64,000 nt of DNA from Amblyornis subalaris (GCA_018881555.1 JACAXG010000012.1:4116663-4180662); one strand, 5' to 3'; positions 47,396-59,701 are shown, counted from the first letter of the stretch. Notes: generated by a model not told the origin, from the sequence alone. Numbers and translations: made by a program.

Positions 47396-50300
47396 CCACT
47401 TTACTTGGGACCTGTTATTCTGTTTTAAGAGGAAGTGAAATTAATTTGACATGACTACTTAGTGATGAGTTCCTATTCATCAAGTGGATGAATTTCACAA
47501 ATTCATTTTGCTGCTACTTATTTTCTTCTCATCTTTTGGGGCTTAAAAATTCATTATGAATTATGGAAAAAAGTCTGGATAAACAGGCATCCAGAATTCC
47601 TTTTCTCTTTCCCTTTCTGAAAGAACTGGTGTCACATTTGACTTTTCACAATTTTTCTCATTGGTCTTTCCTGTGTCCTCTAAACAATTGGTAGCAAATT
47701 TTGGGTGGCCATTATGAAATTAATTCTGGGATAATTAAGAAGTGTGTCAAGAAAATGAAGAACATTTGTCCTGCCCTTATGTTATCCTAGGCAAAGGCTT
47801 TACCCTTTTTAGCTGGTGTTAATTATACTAGCCAGCTGCTACAGTTGATGCATTTAGTAGAGTCTGATCCAATAAGACGTACAAAATATTTCAGCTGTCA
47901 CAGCACCATATCCTTTTCTCTTGAGCTTGCTTCCTAATTGTCTAACTTGAGAAGACTTTATCTTCCTGAAGACTATCATTTTACTTTTGCTGCTCTACCT
48001 TTTTCTCTTCCTATGCATTGTGAGTTCTGTCTATAACAATCACACCACCGAAGTCCTGCTGCCCTCAGTGTTCTGCAGTGGAATAGTGCCATATCTTATG
48101 CACATTCCTCAGACCTTGGTTTCTTACTATTCACACAGAGGAATGTACTGAACATTTGCTCAGGCCCTTTTGACGTCCAAGAAAATCAGAAACAAACACT
48201 GACTTGACTGAGTGAAACAGGAACTTACAAGAACCCAAAATTAACTGCCTGACAATGTCTCCCTGAGATACTACACCTTTCAGGGTTTTAAAGAGTTAAG
48301 GCACAGTCACAATGTGCACCCCTGATCACAGTGTACACCGTGTATGGAGGCAGCCTGCAAATGTGAGCAAGACAAAGGAAGTAACGTGGAACAGGTCCCC
48401 AAGAGCAAACTGAGAAAGATGAGTTGTGACTTACTTAGTCCTGGCTGAGAGGTCTAGTTAAGCCATAGGACTGAAAAGACATCTGACAAGAACAACCGAT
48501 CTGATGAAGGCAAAATCTAAAATAAGTCTGACTCTGAATTCAAAGTACAAACACACGGACTCTGCAGCCAAGCTGAATCCGAATTAAAACAAGCCTGATC
48601 TTCACTGAGCTGTAAACAGAGTCCCTACACTTTCATTATTCAATACAACAGTGCTAGGGAAGGTGAATCCCCTGTTGTCCTTGCTGTCCTTGCTTCAAGC
48701 AAAGCAATCATCACACCTGAGAGGATGCCGGGGATCTGTTCTGCAAGCCCAAAAGATCCTTTTGCCGAGGTAAAAAGTAAATGAGCATCTGAGAAACTTT
48801 CAAAAAATTGGAAATCATCCTCTAGGAAAAAAACCCCACAAACCTCAACTCTTTTGGAAGACTGATTCACCTTCAGTTCTTCCCTTTTAATTAGCATCAA
48901 CCAAGAATTTGATGACCAATACCCTTACTAACAGTTTGATAGTTAAAGCACATAGATTTCAGGGCCTTAGAAGATTCTGCTACCTAATTATAAAAATTAT
49001 CCTTTGCTTGAGCTTTCAGATTTAATGCTTTGTAGGAGACCCTAGCTGTCTTCTTTATCATCATGTACATGCTTTGAGCTCTATTTTGGACATCTGAGCA
49101 CATGATATCCTTCCTTGCTTTCAACCTGCTCCTCCTTCCTGAAGAATCTATGTCTTTTATATCCTTTATATTAATATTCCAACCATATGAATTCTCCCAC
49201 CAAGACTCTGCTATTCCAATTCAGCTGTACTCATAATAAATTATTAAGATTTTTGGTTTTCTTTGTTTATTCTTTATCTTTCTCAGTATAATTATTAATA
49301 ATACTCATGACCCGTTTTGTTTCTTGTCCTTGTGACTTTATTAGGAACAAACATCTTTTACATGTAGTTTTTTACCCTCACACAAGTTGGTGGTGATTAT
49401 TTTAGTATATGGAGTATTGCCAGCTCTCTCCTAACTCTTAGATTAAAACCATTCTTTCCAGGCTAGCAAATACTGTTCAAAGATTTTTTTTCCTTTAGTG
49501 TGGGTTCAATATCTGCCCAGCAACTTATAGAGTATCACTAATAGTTAAGGTAAACTAACTTCCTTTCAGTGTCATAGGCATAGCTACACGTTCATTTTCA
49601 GGCTGTGGCTTGACTGTCAAATACCAGGATTTATGAGAGTTCCACCTGAGTTTCTGATCTCCATATCTCTGTCCCTGTTCTGCAGATCTTGTGATCTGCC
49701 CAGCATTGCTTCCAGCAGTATCTCTGTGACAAGAAGAGATCAATGAGGCAGATGAGTTGCAGAAAGAGCGATATTCTGACCCAGATTTCTGGGAAGCAGC
49801 ATGTCTTTAGGGACATTCAGGAGATGTTACCACTGATGGGACTTACTTGCCACTAATGATTTTCCCTTTTTGGCAAAGTGGCTGCCTGTCCGTGAATCTC
49901 ACAGTTCTCGATGGTTTCGGCTTTTCCCCCATTATCACTGAGACAATCTTGCTGTGGTCAGAACAGGCTTGTTCTCAGTGTTAGCAGGTGGGATCATACA
50001 CTTTGCCTACAAAATGCAAAAGACTAGACACTCCCTCCTTCAGTACTGGACATCATCTGATCTAGCTTGCATTATCTATTTGTCTAGTTTCTTCAGTGGT
50101 GATTGTAGGTATCCTGTTTTATGATAACATAAGATGCATCTCTGCCTGACCACTTGCAGCTCTCTTTCCTGCCTCGCAAGAGATTTTAGTAGCAACCACA
50201 ATCCAAACCAGATGTCCCTTTCTACCCAGCCTTCTTTGGAAGAGAATGTAGGTCACACTCCCTACAAATCTAATCCAGGAGCAGAGCCAAGGCACACAGG

Positions 50301-52715
50301 ATCAGGTCCCCATCTGGGCATGGCATTCAGTTTCCTAATTGCTTGCACAAACCAGGATGTTATATGTATAAAGAATTACATTATTTGCTGCACTTCACCA
50401 AAGCATAGGAGAAAACCTCTAGTTTCAGGGTGGTAGAGAAAAAGGGGAGGAAGAGCAAGACAGAGGCAGCTTTAAACCTTATATGCGCTTCAAGAGCCCA
50501 AGTAACTAAGTTATGGTGTACCCTGAGGTGTTAATGGGCTGCCCCAAAATCAAGAACAACTGAAAATCCATGTTTCCAGGCAATAGAGACACTCCCTCCA
50601 GTCTCAACGTAGCCCTATGCCGGTCACAAGCTTTTTCCTCAGTTACTGAGCAGGAGGAATGTTACCCTACCCAGATTTATTAAACTGCTCCTTAGACCTC
50701 TGTAGCTGGAGTACAGGAACCACAGCCCAGGCAAGAATATGTCACTTTTTCCTGCAGAAGGCTAACCCTCTCTTTGTCAAAGATGGAATAATCTTTTTTT
50801 AAATCATATGACCAGAATATGGCTATCACCTGGCCAAAATGCTGACTGACCATGTACCTACCAACTGAGCAGCACTCTTGGCATGTGGCAGCCATGCCTT
50901 CAGCCACCAGTCATACAAAAACTGGAGGTGACTATTCAGCTAACAGTGATGGGGCAGAAAACGAATGGGGGAAGAGCAGGTCCTCGATCGTTATCTCTTT
51001 GAAGTTTTATTACAGCAGAACTTCCTTCTGAATATTTGAGTGGCTACAGCAGGAGTGCTGCACTTCAGCGGGCCTCTGTCAGACTCCCTCTGATGAACAT
51101 TTTCCCATGGAGGCTTGGGAAAAACCTCTCTACTCCAGAACACACTAGGATCTGCTAAATAACCCAAGACTCGCCTCTGCTAAGTGTTGTACATACTGGG
51201 GAAGGAAGCCTTTTGTTACAAGTTTTACAGCTATTATTTGCTTTGGGTTTTGTTTTGTTTTCAAAGAAAGGAAAATAAAATGAATTTAACAAGTAGGTTT
51301 CAGATCTTTTACAAGATAAATTGATAGGTTTTGTGCAGTGATTCTCATGTTTTGACATTATAGCACCCATTTAAATTACCCTGTTAGTTCACAGTGTTGA
51401 AAAACCTGGTGAATGCATATGGAACCCTTAACTTGCCTTTGCAACTATTTGAAGCATTTAGGAATCCATCAGCCAGGAAAGAGAACAGCATATTGCAACT
51501 ACCATATGGGCATTAAATGTGATCTTGTCAAAGGAAAAGAGAATTAACCATTTTTTACATTCCTCACGGACTGCATTTTTTTCCTTTCAGAATATGAATT
51601 GTTTCTAACCAGGTTTTGTTTTTAAAAACTCATTACAAGGCAAGGAAATATCCATGTTACTAAAAAACCTCAGCAGTTTTACAATCTTCTCCAATGATTA
51701 CCTAATACATTTGTCTCATCTGCTTTCCTTGTTGTGTGAAAACACACTGAGGAAATGTGTAAATGTAGCGAATTGTTCCCAACTCTTATTCACCTTTCAG
51801 CATGCTAGTTCCTTCCCTTGGCATTGATATCATTATGCATTTGTCAAAGACAGACTGTCACTTTAGAGCTTCTATTATGTGCAAGATTTGGCAGCACATT
51901 TTACCTTTGGGATTTGCTTATATCCTTTGCATGTTATTGTACTGCTTTGGCATTCAGCAAATTCAGTACACCCACTTCTTTGATGTTCATTCCAGCCACT
52001 AAATGTGGAAACAATGACTGAAATTTTGGATCAAAGCATCCCATAGATGGCAAGCAACATAATTTTGTGATAATGTACAAGAACAGAAAGAAATCCCATA
52101 GCTGGAATCTAAGCCTGTAACCGTTCTACAATTTATGTACTCTAACATTCAAGAAAAGGAAAAACAAGGGGAATAAAGAGCACAGAGGTTCAGCTGAATT
52201 CATACCAATGGGCAATTTCTCAATATAATTAAAGGAAAACTAGGGTTTTTTTCAATATCAAATCAAAATTCTCATAGAAGCATAAGAATTCACATGCTAA
52301 GAACAGAATTGAACAAGGAATGACAATGTCTGCCTCATATTTGTTCTACAACCAAGGAAAAGAACAACCTTCCCATTTTTTACTGTTTAAAAAACAGTAG
52401 AATGCACAAATAGAGTAGCCAATTAAGTTACATGCAAAATTTCATCTGTGATTTAAGATAAAAGAAGAAAAAACTTTTAAAAGAGCAAGTTATTTTCAAA
52501 ACCAGCAGTCCCATTGATATTTGTAGTGAAAATGAAAATGGTTTTGTCTAGTAGGTTTTAAATTAGGTCGCAACGACAATCAGTCAAACTAAATTGAGCT
52601 TTCTCACCGTTCATGTGGGCAGAAAATGGCGTGCAGAAGAACTAAAATATTGGTGTTTCCTGGTGTTTCATTTTACATAATCCCAAATTAAGTTAGATTA
52701 AAATAAATAATATCT
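47396..52715. other. Unique AT-rich non-coding DNA
   Basis: About 5.3 kb without a recognisable gene, RNA gene or interspersed repeat. Open frames do not exceed about 100 codons. Confidence 0.55.
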
Positions 52716-52941
52716 ATTATAAAACATGCAATATTTTTGTTCGTAGCAAGGGCATCTGCAAGTGCTGGGACAGCTCCCGGGGGTGTTGCAGTAAGTTATG
52801 GGCACAGAGGCTTTGCCATCTTGGCCGGAGCAGTCGCATGCCCGCTGCCCCCACACCCACAGGTGCGGGAGCGGCTCCCCCAGCCCGCGTTTTCCAGCCG
52901 GGGCTTCCACAGGGCAGTTTTCCTGCCAGCCGTGTGCAACA

Positions 52942-52955
52942 GTGCCATCCAGTGG
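52942..52955 (-). promoter_or_regulatory. CTCF-like binding site
   Basis: The minus strand reads 'ccactggatggcac', which fits the CTCF core CCASYAGRKGGCRS at all positions but one (G for A at the sixth). CTCF sites act as insulators and chromatin loop anchors. The location inside the only strong GC-rich patch of the window makes the site more plausible. Confidence 0.4.
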
Positions 52956-53032
52956 CAGCTCTCCCTACTCACATCCGGACACCCCCTAGGAATCCAACAA
53001 ATTCACTATTTAAAATAAAATAAATGAACTGT

Positions 53033-53085
53033 TCCCCGCCACCCACTCGCCACCCCCACCGCCACCTCCCCCCCCCCCACCCCGG
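53033..53085 (-). repeat. C-rich tract, potential G-quadruplex on minus strand
   Basis: About 53 bp are almost all C with A, T and G interruptions, including C11 (53068-53078). The minus strand therefore has more than four G-runs of at least three separated by short loops, which satisfies the usual G-quadruplex pattern. Confidence 0.75.
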
Positions 53086-53220
53086 AAGGTAGCAGGCTGC
53101 CTTCGGGTTAAATGCTAACTACAGAGAATCAGAGCAATACATCTTGAGTTGCTGTAAAATCCGCTCATTGTATCCATGGGCAGATTTTAGCCGTACAAAC
53201 CAGTGTCCTGTTCTGTGCCT

Positions 53221-53260
53221 GGGGGGCTGTGCAGGGGTTGGGGCAGTGTCCCGGGGAGGG
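53221..53260 (+). other. G-rich tract, potential G-quadruplex on plus strand
   Basis: Runs G6, G4, G4, G4 and G3 occur within 40 bp, with loops of 7, 2, 9 and 1 bases. Together with the C-rich tract 140 bp upstream it gives quadruplex potential on both strands of one patch. Confidence 0.6.
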
Positions 53261-53473
53261 CACAGCACTATGCTCCAGGCTGAGAGTCTTCTGGTGTATG
53301 CAGAGCTGCACAGGGCTGGCACTACATCATGCCTTACCTAAAGTGTTTATTCCCCTCTGAAGCAAAACTCTGACTATTCTCGGCATCAATTGCCATTTAG
53401 GGCTTTTGGTTTAATCCTCTCCCTCCTCCTTTAGGGCACTTTCTTTCAAGCTAAAGCAACTTTACTTTGGTTA

Positions 53474-53494
53474 CGTTACCTTACTAAGGTAACG
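53474..53494. repeat. Perfect 9-bp inverted repeat, 3-nt loop
   Basis: Arms 'cgttacctt' and 'aaggtaacg' flank 'act'. The outer parts resemble RFX half-sites (GTTACC and GGTAAC), but the 7-bp spacing is longer than a canonical X-box permits. Confidence 0.75.
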
Positions 53495-54195
53495 CGCTCT
53501 TGATCACTGCATTTAAAATTCTAATATTCATATGCAAGTGAACACCCTCCAGACCGATATACATGTATGCATTCCATATAAAGCTATACAGAATAAAGGA
53601 TTGCCACAGTAATTCATTCACAAGAGCATTAAATACCCTCATTGCTTTAAAAATTTATATGAAGATGGACAACAGAATTTATGCATTTGATAATTCTCAG
53701 CCTTGCACAGTTTCCTTGTTTTGACAACCTGTCAAAGGCCTTTAACCATTTAACTCCTATGCAATAACTGCAGAGAGATGTGCTTATTATTTTAATTACT
53801 TTAAGGATGGATACACTAAAACATAGAAAATCTAAATGACTCGCTTCATTGTTACAAAGCCTTGATACAGCCAAGGAAAAGATCATGCAGAACTGACCCT
53901 CAGTCTCCAACCCAGGCTACTAGCCCAGAGTAGGGAGTGTGATTGCCTGTTTTTATTCTAAGCCAGAAAATACAACCCTGTTATTTTAAATGTAAGAAAA
54001 GTCACAGAGTGTGTTTCAGGAAAAAAAGCTGTAAATGGTTAAAATTTCAAGACTGAGTGAGCATGTCCTCAGGGAAACAATCACATTAAACTTTTGCCTA
54101 AAATGTCTGTCAAGGAAACAAAACCAATCCCTATCTTTAGAGATCAGATGCTCTGCAGGGCTTGAGCCAATGATCAGCACAGTGGACTTGCTCGT
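53495..54195. other. Unique AT-rich non-coding DNA
   Basis: No feature was recognised. Confidence 0.55.
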
Positions 54196-54315
54196 TCAGG
54201 CCCTGGCCCAGCAAATCCTGTTGCAGGAGTGCTGCGTTAGGCTGGTGAGCAACTCTTTGGAAGTACATAGGCATAGCTCCTTGCTTAAAGTTGTAACCAT
54301 GTTCAACCATCCTCT
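54196..54315 (+). repeat. Possible decayed amniote SINE segment
   Basis: 'caggccctggcccagcaaat' and 'ttgcttaaagttgtaacc' resemble an amniote-wide phrase set ('caggccctgattcagcaaag', 'atgcttaaagttaagcat'). Two phrases in the expected order give some support. The exact family is not asserted. Confidence 0.4.
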
Positions 54316-57299
54316 TGAAAAGGAGCTTAATGATAAATGAACATGAATATTTTCGTGCCTTCTCTAGACACGAGGGGATATTTCAGAGCCCAGAAGCCAG
54401 TACATGCGCTTTGGCAGACCAGCTCTCCTCACACCACATTTAGCCTCTTCATCCCCTCCAGTGCAGGGAAAGGGCCATCTCAGCATTCATGGAAGAACCT
54501 TTTGGTACTCTCCACTTTCCTCACCTCAACCTCTGCTCTAATTTCTTGATCCCCAGTGCCCATATGCCATCCCTGGCTGGCCTCTCCCAGGTGTCCGGTG
54601 GTTCCCCTCCACAGGGCTGACCCACACCTCGCCCCAGCACTACAGTGTCCTACCAGCCCACCAGCCTGAGGAGCAAGAGACCGGCACTGGGAACCCACAC
54701 CGGGCTCCTTGCCACAGCACAAAGCCCAGACATGTTTTGGCGACTTTGAGTGGGTTTTGCAGCAAGGAGATTGTCCATGGTGGTCTGTGTATGTTTGCTT
54801 ATGACCTTCAGATAACCGTGTACTTTAATCTATTGCCTAACATTGCATTTCATTTCTTGAGGATACATTATACTTACAGGCAATGGTTTGATGGGATCAC
54901 GCACAATAAACCTGTCTGACCAAATCCAGATTTTGGAACACAGCAGGAAAATTTGTTTTACATGGTTGATTGGGCATTTTTTGTATCTCAGAACTTATCA
55001 GACTGTCCATAAGAACACATAAATTCTATAAAGTGGTAGCAGGTGTTTTGATTTACTGACAGTTGCTAGTTTGAGTTTTCACAAAAATATTTAGCTATAG
55101 GACAGTGTATTAGGCGTATTCTTAAAGGTAAATAACTGCAGCCAATAAAAGTTCAGCCTATAAAGGGTCCCATCTTCTAGGAGTTTTCTGCACTGAGAAT
55201 TACTACCAGCATAATCATGACTCCCTGCACACTAATATTTCCTCTGATACAGTATGATCAATGTTGTGGAAAAACATTTATTATATTTCTTCTAGCTACT
55301 TAAAGGCATTACTGAATTATGAGCATCGCAAAACGAATCCACTGTGCATTTTTTCTTTATGTGACGTTTTTACAATCTTCATTTTCTGCTTTGCAGCCAC
55401 TGAGCTATAGTGATCACACTATGCACCCTCTTACAACTGACACAGGGGCCAGGAACTTCTTTCTGCTTTATTACATTTGAAATGCACTTCATATGACAAC
55501 ATTCATTCTCATTCTGCATTGGACCCTTATTTAAACAGAGAAGCTGTTTTTACTGGACCTGTACTTAAAGGGAGAAGTTATGAAAGAAATTAAAATGAGG
55601 GAAGAGGGTTTAAACAGCTGTTTCAAATATGCCTAGTTAGCAGAGGTGACAAAGTTTTGACTCAAAAGGGACAAAAATGGACAAGGAGGTACCAATGCCT
55701 CCTTTAAGCTGTTCTTAAAATGCTCATAATTGCAAAGATTACATGATTTTGAGACACTGTGCATCACTGGGGATACTTTAACTTCACTGGAACAAGAAAT
55801 AAATGAGTAAGGAAGGAACAAATGAAAGCTGAGTCAGGAGTAAAATTCAGCTGCTTAGGATACAGACTTGCAGAGGCAGTCCATCTAATGGCTAGCACTC
55901 ACAGCAGTTGTAGACTCATTAAAACCTTGTGGCAGGAAGTCAGTTAAAATAAGATGGAAAGAGTAGCAGGTTCATTGAAATTATATTTTCCTTTGGTAGA
56001 AGAAAATAGAATGCAACTCTTCATAAAATATGCCTAATAATTCATATGTAAATGTATTATTCTCTATAGGGATGAAAGAATTTACTCTCTCTTCCTGCTT
56101 TCGATTCAGTGATTCATCCATATCAAAGTACAAATAGAAAGAGAGAGTGAGGCAAGAGAAAAATGTATAAGTTTGAGCACTTGAACTTGTGATTTATGGC
56201 CTAGAGCTACAGCCAACTTTGTTACAAAAATGAGTTCACCTATTATAACCTTAGCCTGGGCTCTCTGGAGATGGGAGGAGGTTGAGCAGCATTAGAATAT
56301 CAAGAGGTGTGCACAAAAAATTCTAGTCTCATTCTCACTTCCCTTTCCTCTCTTGCCCTTAATGCACGCGTATCATTTGTTGCCTCCTTTCCTGCTCCTT
56401 GATGTAGGCGGATCATGATACTTCTCTCTGTCTTCCTGTGGGAATTGGCCTCTCATTTGTCATGAGCTCTGACTGAAAGGTTCCTCTCATATTCTTCTCT
56501 CTTCTTGTCTGAAGGACAGAGCAATTCTGAGTGACCGCTTTGATAACCCTTGAAATTTGCTAATGAAGGTTTTCTGCACATTGCAGCTGATGATGAACAT
56601 TTGACCACCATCTTTGAAGCAGTGCACAACATATGAAGTAGCCCTTGATCCCGTGAAGCTATTGCATCAACTTTCAGCAACTTTTTCATTAAATATAGAT
56701 CTGTGCATGTTTTATGGAGATTGTGTGTCCATTTGTATTACTCCAGAACTCCGTTTTTAAATTGTTTGGTGGTAATCCTACTTAAGACAAACAAATATTC
56801 TCTAAATGGCATTAGAAAGAGAATTTTGTTTCACAAATGCAGCCAAAATAGTAGAGCCCACAACCGATGGTTAGCAAGGGTAGTTGCACCACGAGTTATG
56901 GCCTATCATACAGGAAACCTGAAGTCAACAACAGAGATGGCATTTCTTCAAGTGCACAGAGATGGTGCAAGCATTCCTCTAAAGAACTGTCAGTCATGAC
57001 AAAACTTCCTGTGGCATGAATGGAAGTGACACAGAGGGCCCTGCTGCAGCCTGGGGGGTCTGTAAACTACAAAGGAGCTGTGTGTGTAGTATGAGATGAT
57101 CAACATCAGAGCTACAGGACATGGCCTCTTAGGCCTACAGCACATGGCCTCAAGTACTTTAGGTGGTTTCTCTCCAAAATACTAGTTATTTTGATGGTAT
57201 ACAAGAGATAAAACACTGGCTGTCAGCCAGGTTTTAAAGCATGATCTCATTTGCGTACAGTCTTTACAGGCGACAGTAGCATGTATGACTGACTGCTAT
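54316..57299. other. Unique non-coding DNA with one GC-rich stretch
   Basis: A moderately GC-rich segment (54500-54720) has an 80-codon minus frame with no known domain. Otherwise it is AT-rich and unfeatured apart from the short duplication at 57112-57151. Confidence 0.5.
57112..57151 (+). repeat. Short tandem duplication, 23-bp period
   Basis: Two 17-bp copies, 'ctacaggacatggcctc' and 'ctacagcacatggcctc', differ at one base and start 23 bp apart. Confidence 0.8.
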
Positions 57300-57510
57300 A
57301 TTTAGGAATGACAAGATGGGCATTATTAATAGCTTAATTGACATTAATGCAATTACCCCTATCCTTATTACAGTTAGTAGAATTACACAGAAAGCACTGA
57401 ATGAGGCCTCATTTTCCCTAGAGCTACCCAAGGATACGACATTTTCCACCACACCAAATCTAGTCTTTGACATTAGATACTTAGCTACAGAGTCATTCCA
57501 GTAAATCATT
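57300..57510. promoter_or_regulatory. Candidate enhancer, dense homeodomain-site cluster
   Basis: Four TAAT/ATTA clusters lie within 34 bp: 'attattaat' (57322-57330), 'ttaattg' (57334-57340), 'attaat' (57343-57348) and 'gcaatta' (57349-57355). The sequence around them is unique and of mixed complexity. Frames are open on both strands here (81 codons minus, 62 plus). Lack of stops on both strands is seen in conserved elements but is not specific. No target gene can be named. Confidence 0.33.
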
Positions 57511-57821
57511 ATAAATGCATTATAATAAAGATGTTATGAGCTATTGGATATTAACCCCCAGACCCTGAAGACAGATAAATACACTGGTTGCAAGTTTTCT
57601 GCTTTTGTTTTGCAATGAAGAAAAGGGTTTGCTTGCAACTGAAGAACTATAAAATGTATTGCTGGTAATTAAAAAGAACAGACTTCACCTTCTCTGGTCA
57701 GATTAAAGCTAAACACAATCGCAACATAATAAAGAATATATTCAGAGGATATCAAGAACCAAATTTTTGGTCCATCAGAATCAAGCTTTACATTTACAGA
57801 CGTATATTTGTGTGCATACTG
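57511..57821. other. Unique AT-rich non-coding DNA
   Basis: No feature was recognised. Confidence 0.5.
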
Positions 57822-57898
57822 TTTGGAGATACAGCTATCGTATTCGTGTATGCAAATACCTCTATTTAAATATCTGATAGCTGTACCTTATCTCCAAG
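57822..57898 (+). other. 77-nt imperfect hairpin with octamer in loop
   Basis: The arms pair as 'ttggagat' (57823-57830) with 'atctccaa' (57890-57897), and 'acagctatc' (57831-57839) with 'gatagctgt' (57876-57884). That is 17 Watson-Crick pairs with a single five-base bulge (57885-57889) on the 3' arm. The 36-nt loop contains a perfect POU octamer 'atgcaaat' (57850-57857) and a small internal stem. Size and shape are near those of a microRNA precursor, but the loop is long and I match no known microRNA. A decayed inverted-repeat transposon is another possibility. Confidence 0.5.
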
Positions 57899-59701
57899 AA
57901 TTTTGCTTTCATGTAAAAATTTGTTTGTTTCTTTGTTTCTTACTTTTTGTCTCTCTTCAATATGGAAACTCAAGATTTTCCAGGCTCAGGACTGCCTAAT
58001 ATTAAACCTTCCTCAACTTTAAAGGAGTCATGAATCAAATCATTTTCCAGCACAAATGGAAACAGAGAAGTAGAAGCATCATGACCATACATTAATTATA
58101 CTGAAGTAGCATACAGCAGCATTTAGGAACATCACGCTAGGCACTGGATGACATAACAAAGCAATGGTGCATTGCTTTCTCCACAAAGAAATTGCATTGC
58201 AATACATGCAAGGTAAAACAGAGCACTAGTAAGTACATGTCAGTCATTATTAAACCCAAGAAAATAATTATCACAGCAGAGCACATAAAAATCCAAACCA
58301 GAATCACAAAATCAATTTTCAAACAAAATATGAAGTTTTTCCAACAAAAAATGTTAAAGAGAATATCCATATGGCTTCATGGTTTTGATGCATTAAATTT
58401 TTTCTAATTCATTAAACCCAGTTGATGGTGATTTTGTTTGATTAAGTCTAAAGTACAAATGTAATAAATATTGGAATTATCATTATATACACACATATGA
58501 ATTTCTATGTCTGTCTTAGCATGTGTACATGTTGGTATGCACATGTGTAGAGGAAGGCTTTCTTGCCTTCTCTTTTCTTATTACCTCCTGACAGAAACCT
58601 GTAGGCACATATATTGTAAACTTTTAAAAGTCATATATCATTGTGCTGCACTCCATTTTTAGTGAGTCTTTCTTGGAGGTGGCTGAGAATAAATTCAGGT
58701 TGAACTAGTCCCCGAAAGAGATCTGTCTCCAGTATAACTGACTGCTCAGCTGCGGTAGTTTGTCAGCTTTCAGGCCAGGGTTCATGTGCCTTATCTGTCC
58801 TGGCTATGCTCCTGATCACAGCTCACCCTCCCAGAGAGAACAACTCCCATAATAAAGAATGAATTAAAAATGGAGCTTTAGCACCAACCAGGCACTTCTT
58901 ATCTTGTAAAGTCTTAAGTCAGGTACTTCATTATACTTCAGCTCTTCTAAAACAAATACAGAACTGGCATCTGGTGAAAACACTTCCTGGGAAAGTTTTA
59001 TCTCTTCTAAAGCAACACCCGAGACAAGGCTATAGGATACAATTTACTGCTTTAATCGAATTCTCAGTTTGCAATATGCATTGCATATTTTTTGAGGATA
59101 ACATTTAAGTGTTTGCAAAGTCCCTGTATTTTTTTCAGAAAACATTTACTTTTGATTACCAAATCATTAATCACTGAGGCTTATCAGCTCTAGGGGCAAA
59201 ATACTCAGGACAGTAGTGGATGTCTTGCCTATTGATCTCTCCAAAGCTGGAGGCCTACAGAGAAGATCCCACGGTCCAGTAAAAGATGTGAGACAATGTC
59301 AGGAGAGATGAAATTTCACAGTCTATAGAAATAAACAGACAATTTAATGGCCCTTTTCAGCCTTCAAGTCTAGCACCATTTAGATTTATAATATGCACAG
59401 AAGGTTTTAGAGAAGAAAATATTTAAGTCTGTGTTATTTACTTCATTGTTTCACAACATAGAGCAAAGAAAAAAAGACAAAAGTAGTGCTATTCAGGTAT
59501 TATCCTAATTAGCTGAGATCCAACAACATTATGAATCCTCATTTTCCTCTCAGAGGAGAGAACAGGAGCTTCTGCAGCATCAGGGGACTGCAGTTACGGA
59601 GCAGTCTGAACTCCCCTGCACTGACTAGTTTGTGAGGTGGATGTCTGAGGCTCAACTCATTGAATTCAAATCTAGCTTTGGAAGATATCTCTGGTATAAA
59701 A
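57899..59701. other. Unique AT-rich non-coding DNA
   Basis: No gene or interspersed repeat was recognised. Minor TTTG and TG-like runs occur at 57915-57945 and 58480-58550. Confidence 0.55.

Larger units (their letters stand above)
52716..53330. promoter_or_regulatory. GC-rich, CpG-enriched patch with possible promoter
   Basis: After kilobases of AT-rich DNA, 52801-52920 is close to 70% G+C by hand count, and 52801-52980 holds about ten CpGs (observed/expected near 0.5, below the usual island threshold). A TATA-like 'tataaaa' (52718-52724) lies just upstream. A splice-donor-like 'gtaagt' sits at 52791-52796, so a plus-strand first exon of about 40 bp starting near 52750 is conceivable. Inside or beside it are a CTCF-like site, a C-rich tract and a G-rich tract. 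Overlapping frames of 60-95 codons in several phases match no known protein. A lone regulatory or lncRNA promoter is the most interesting reading. A neutral GC-rich patch is the alternative. Confidence 0.3.

Noticed and set aside
54480..54722. GC-rich segment with an 80-codon minus-strand frame
   Set aside because: It is rich in short, commonplace phrases with few CpGs, and has no recognisable protein domain or promoter element.
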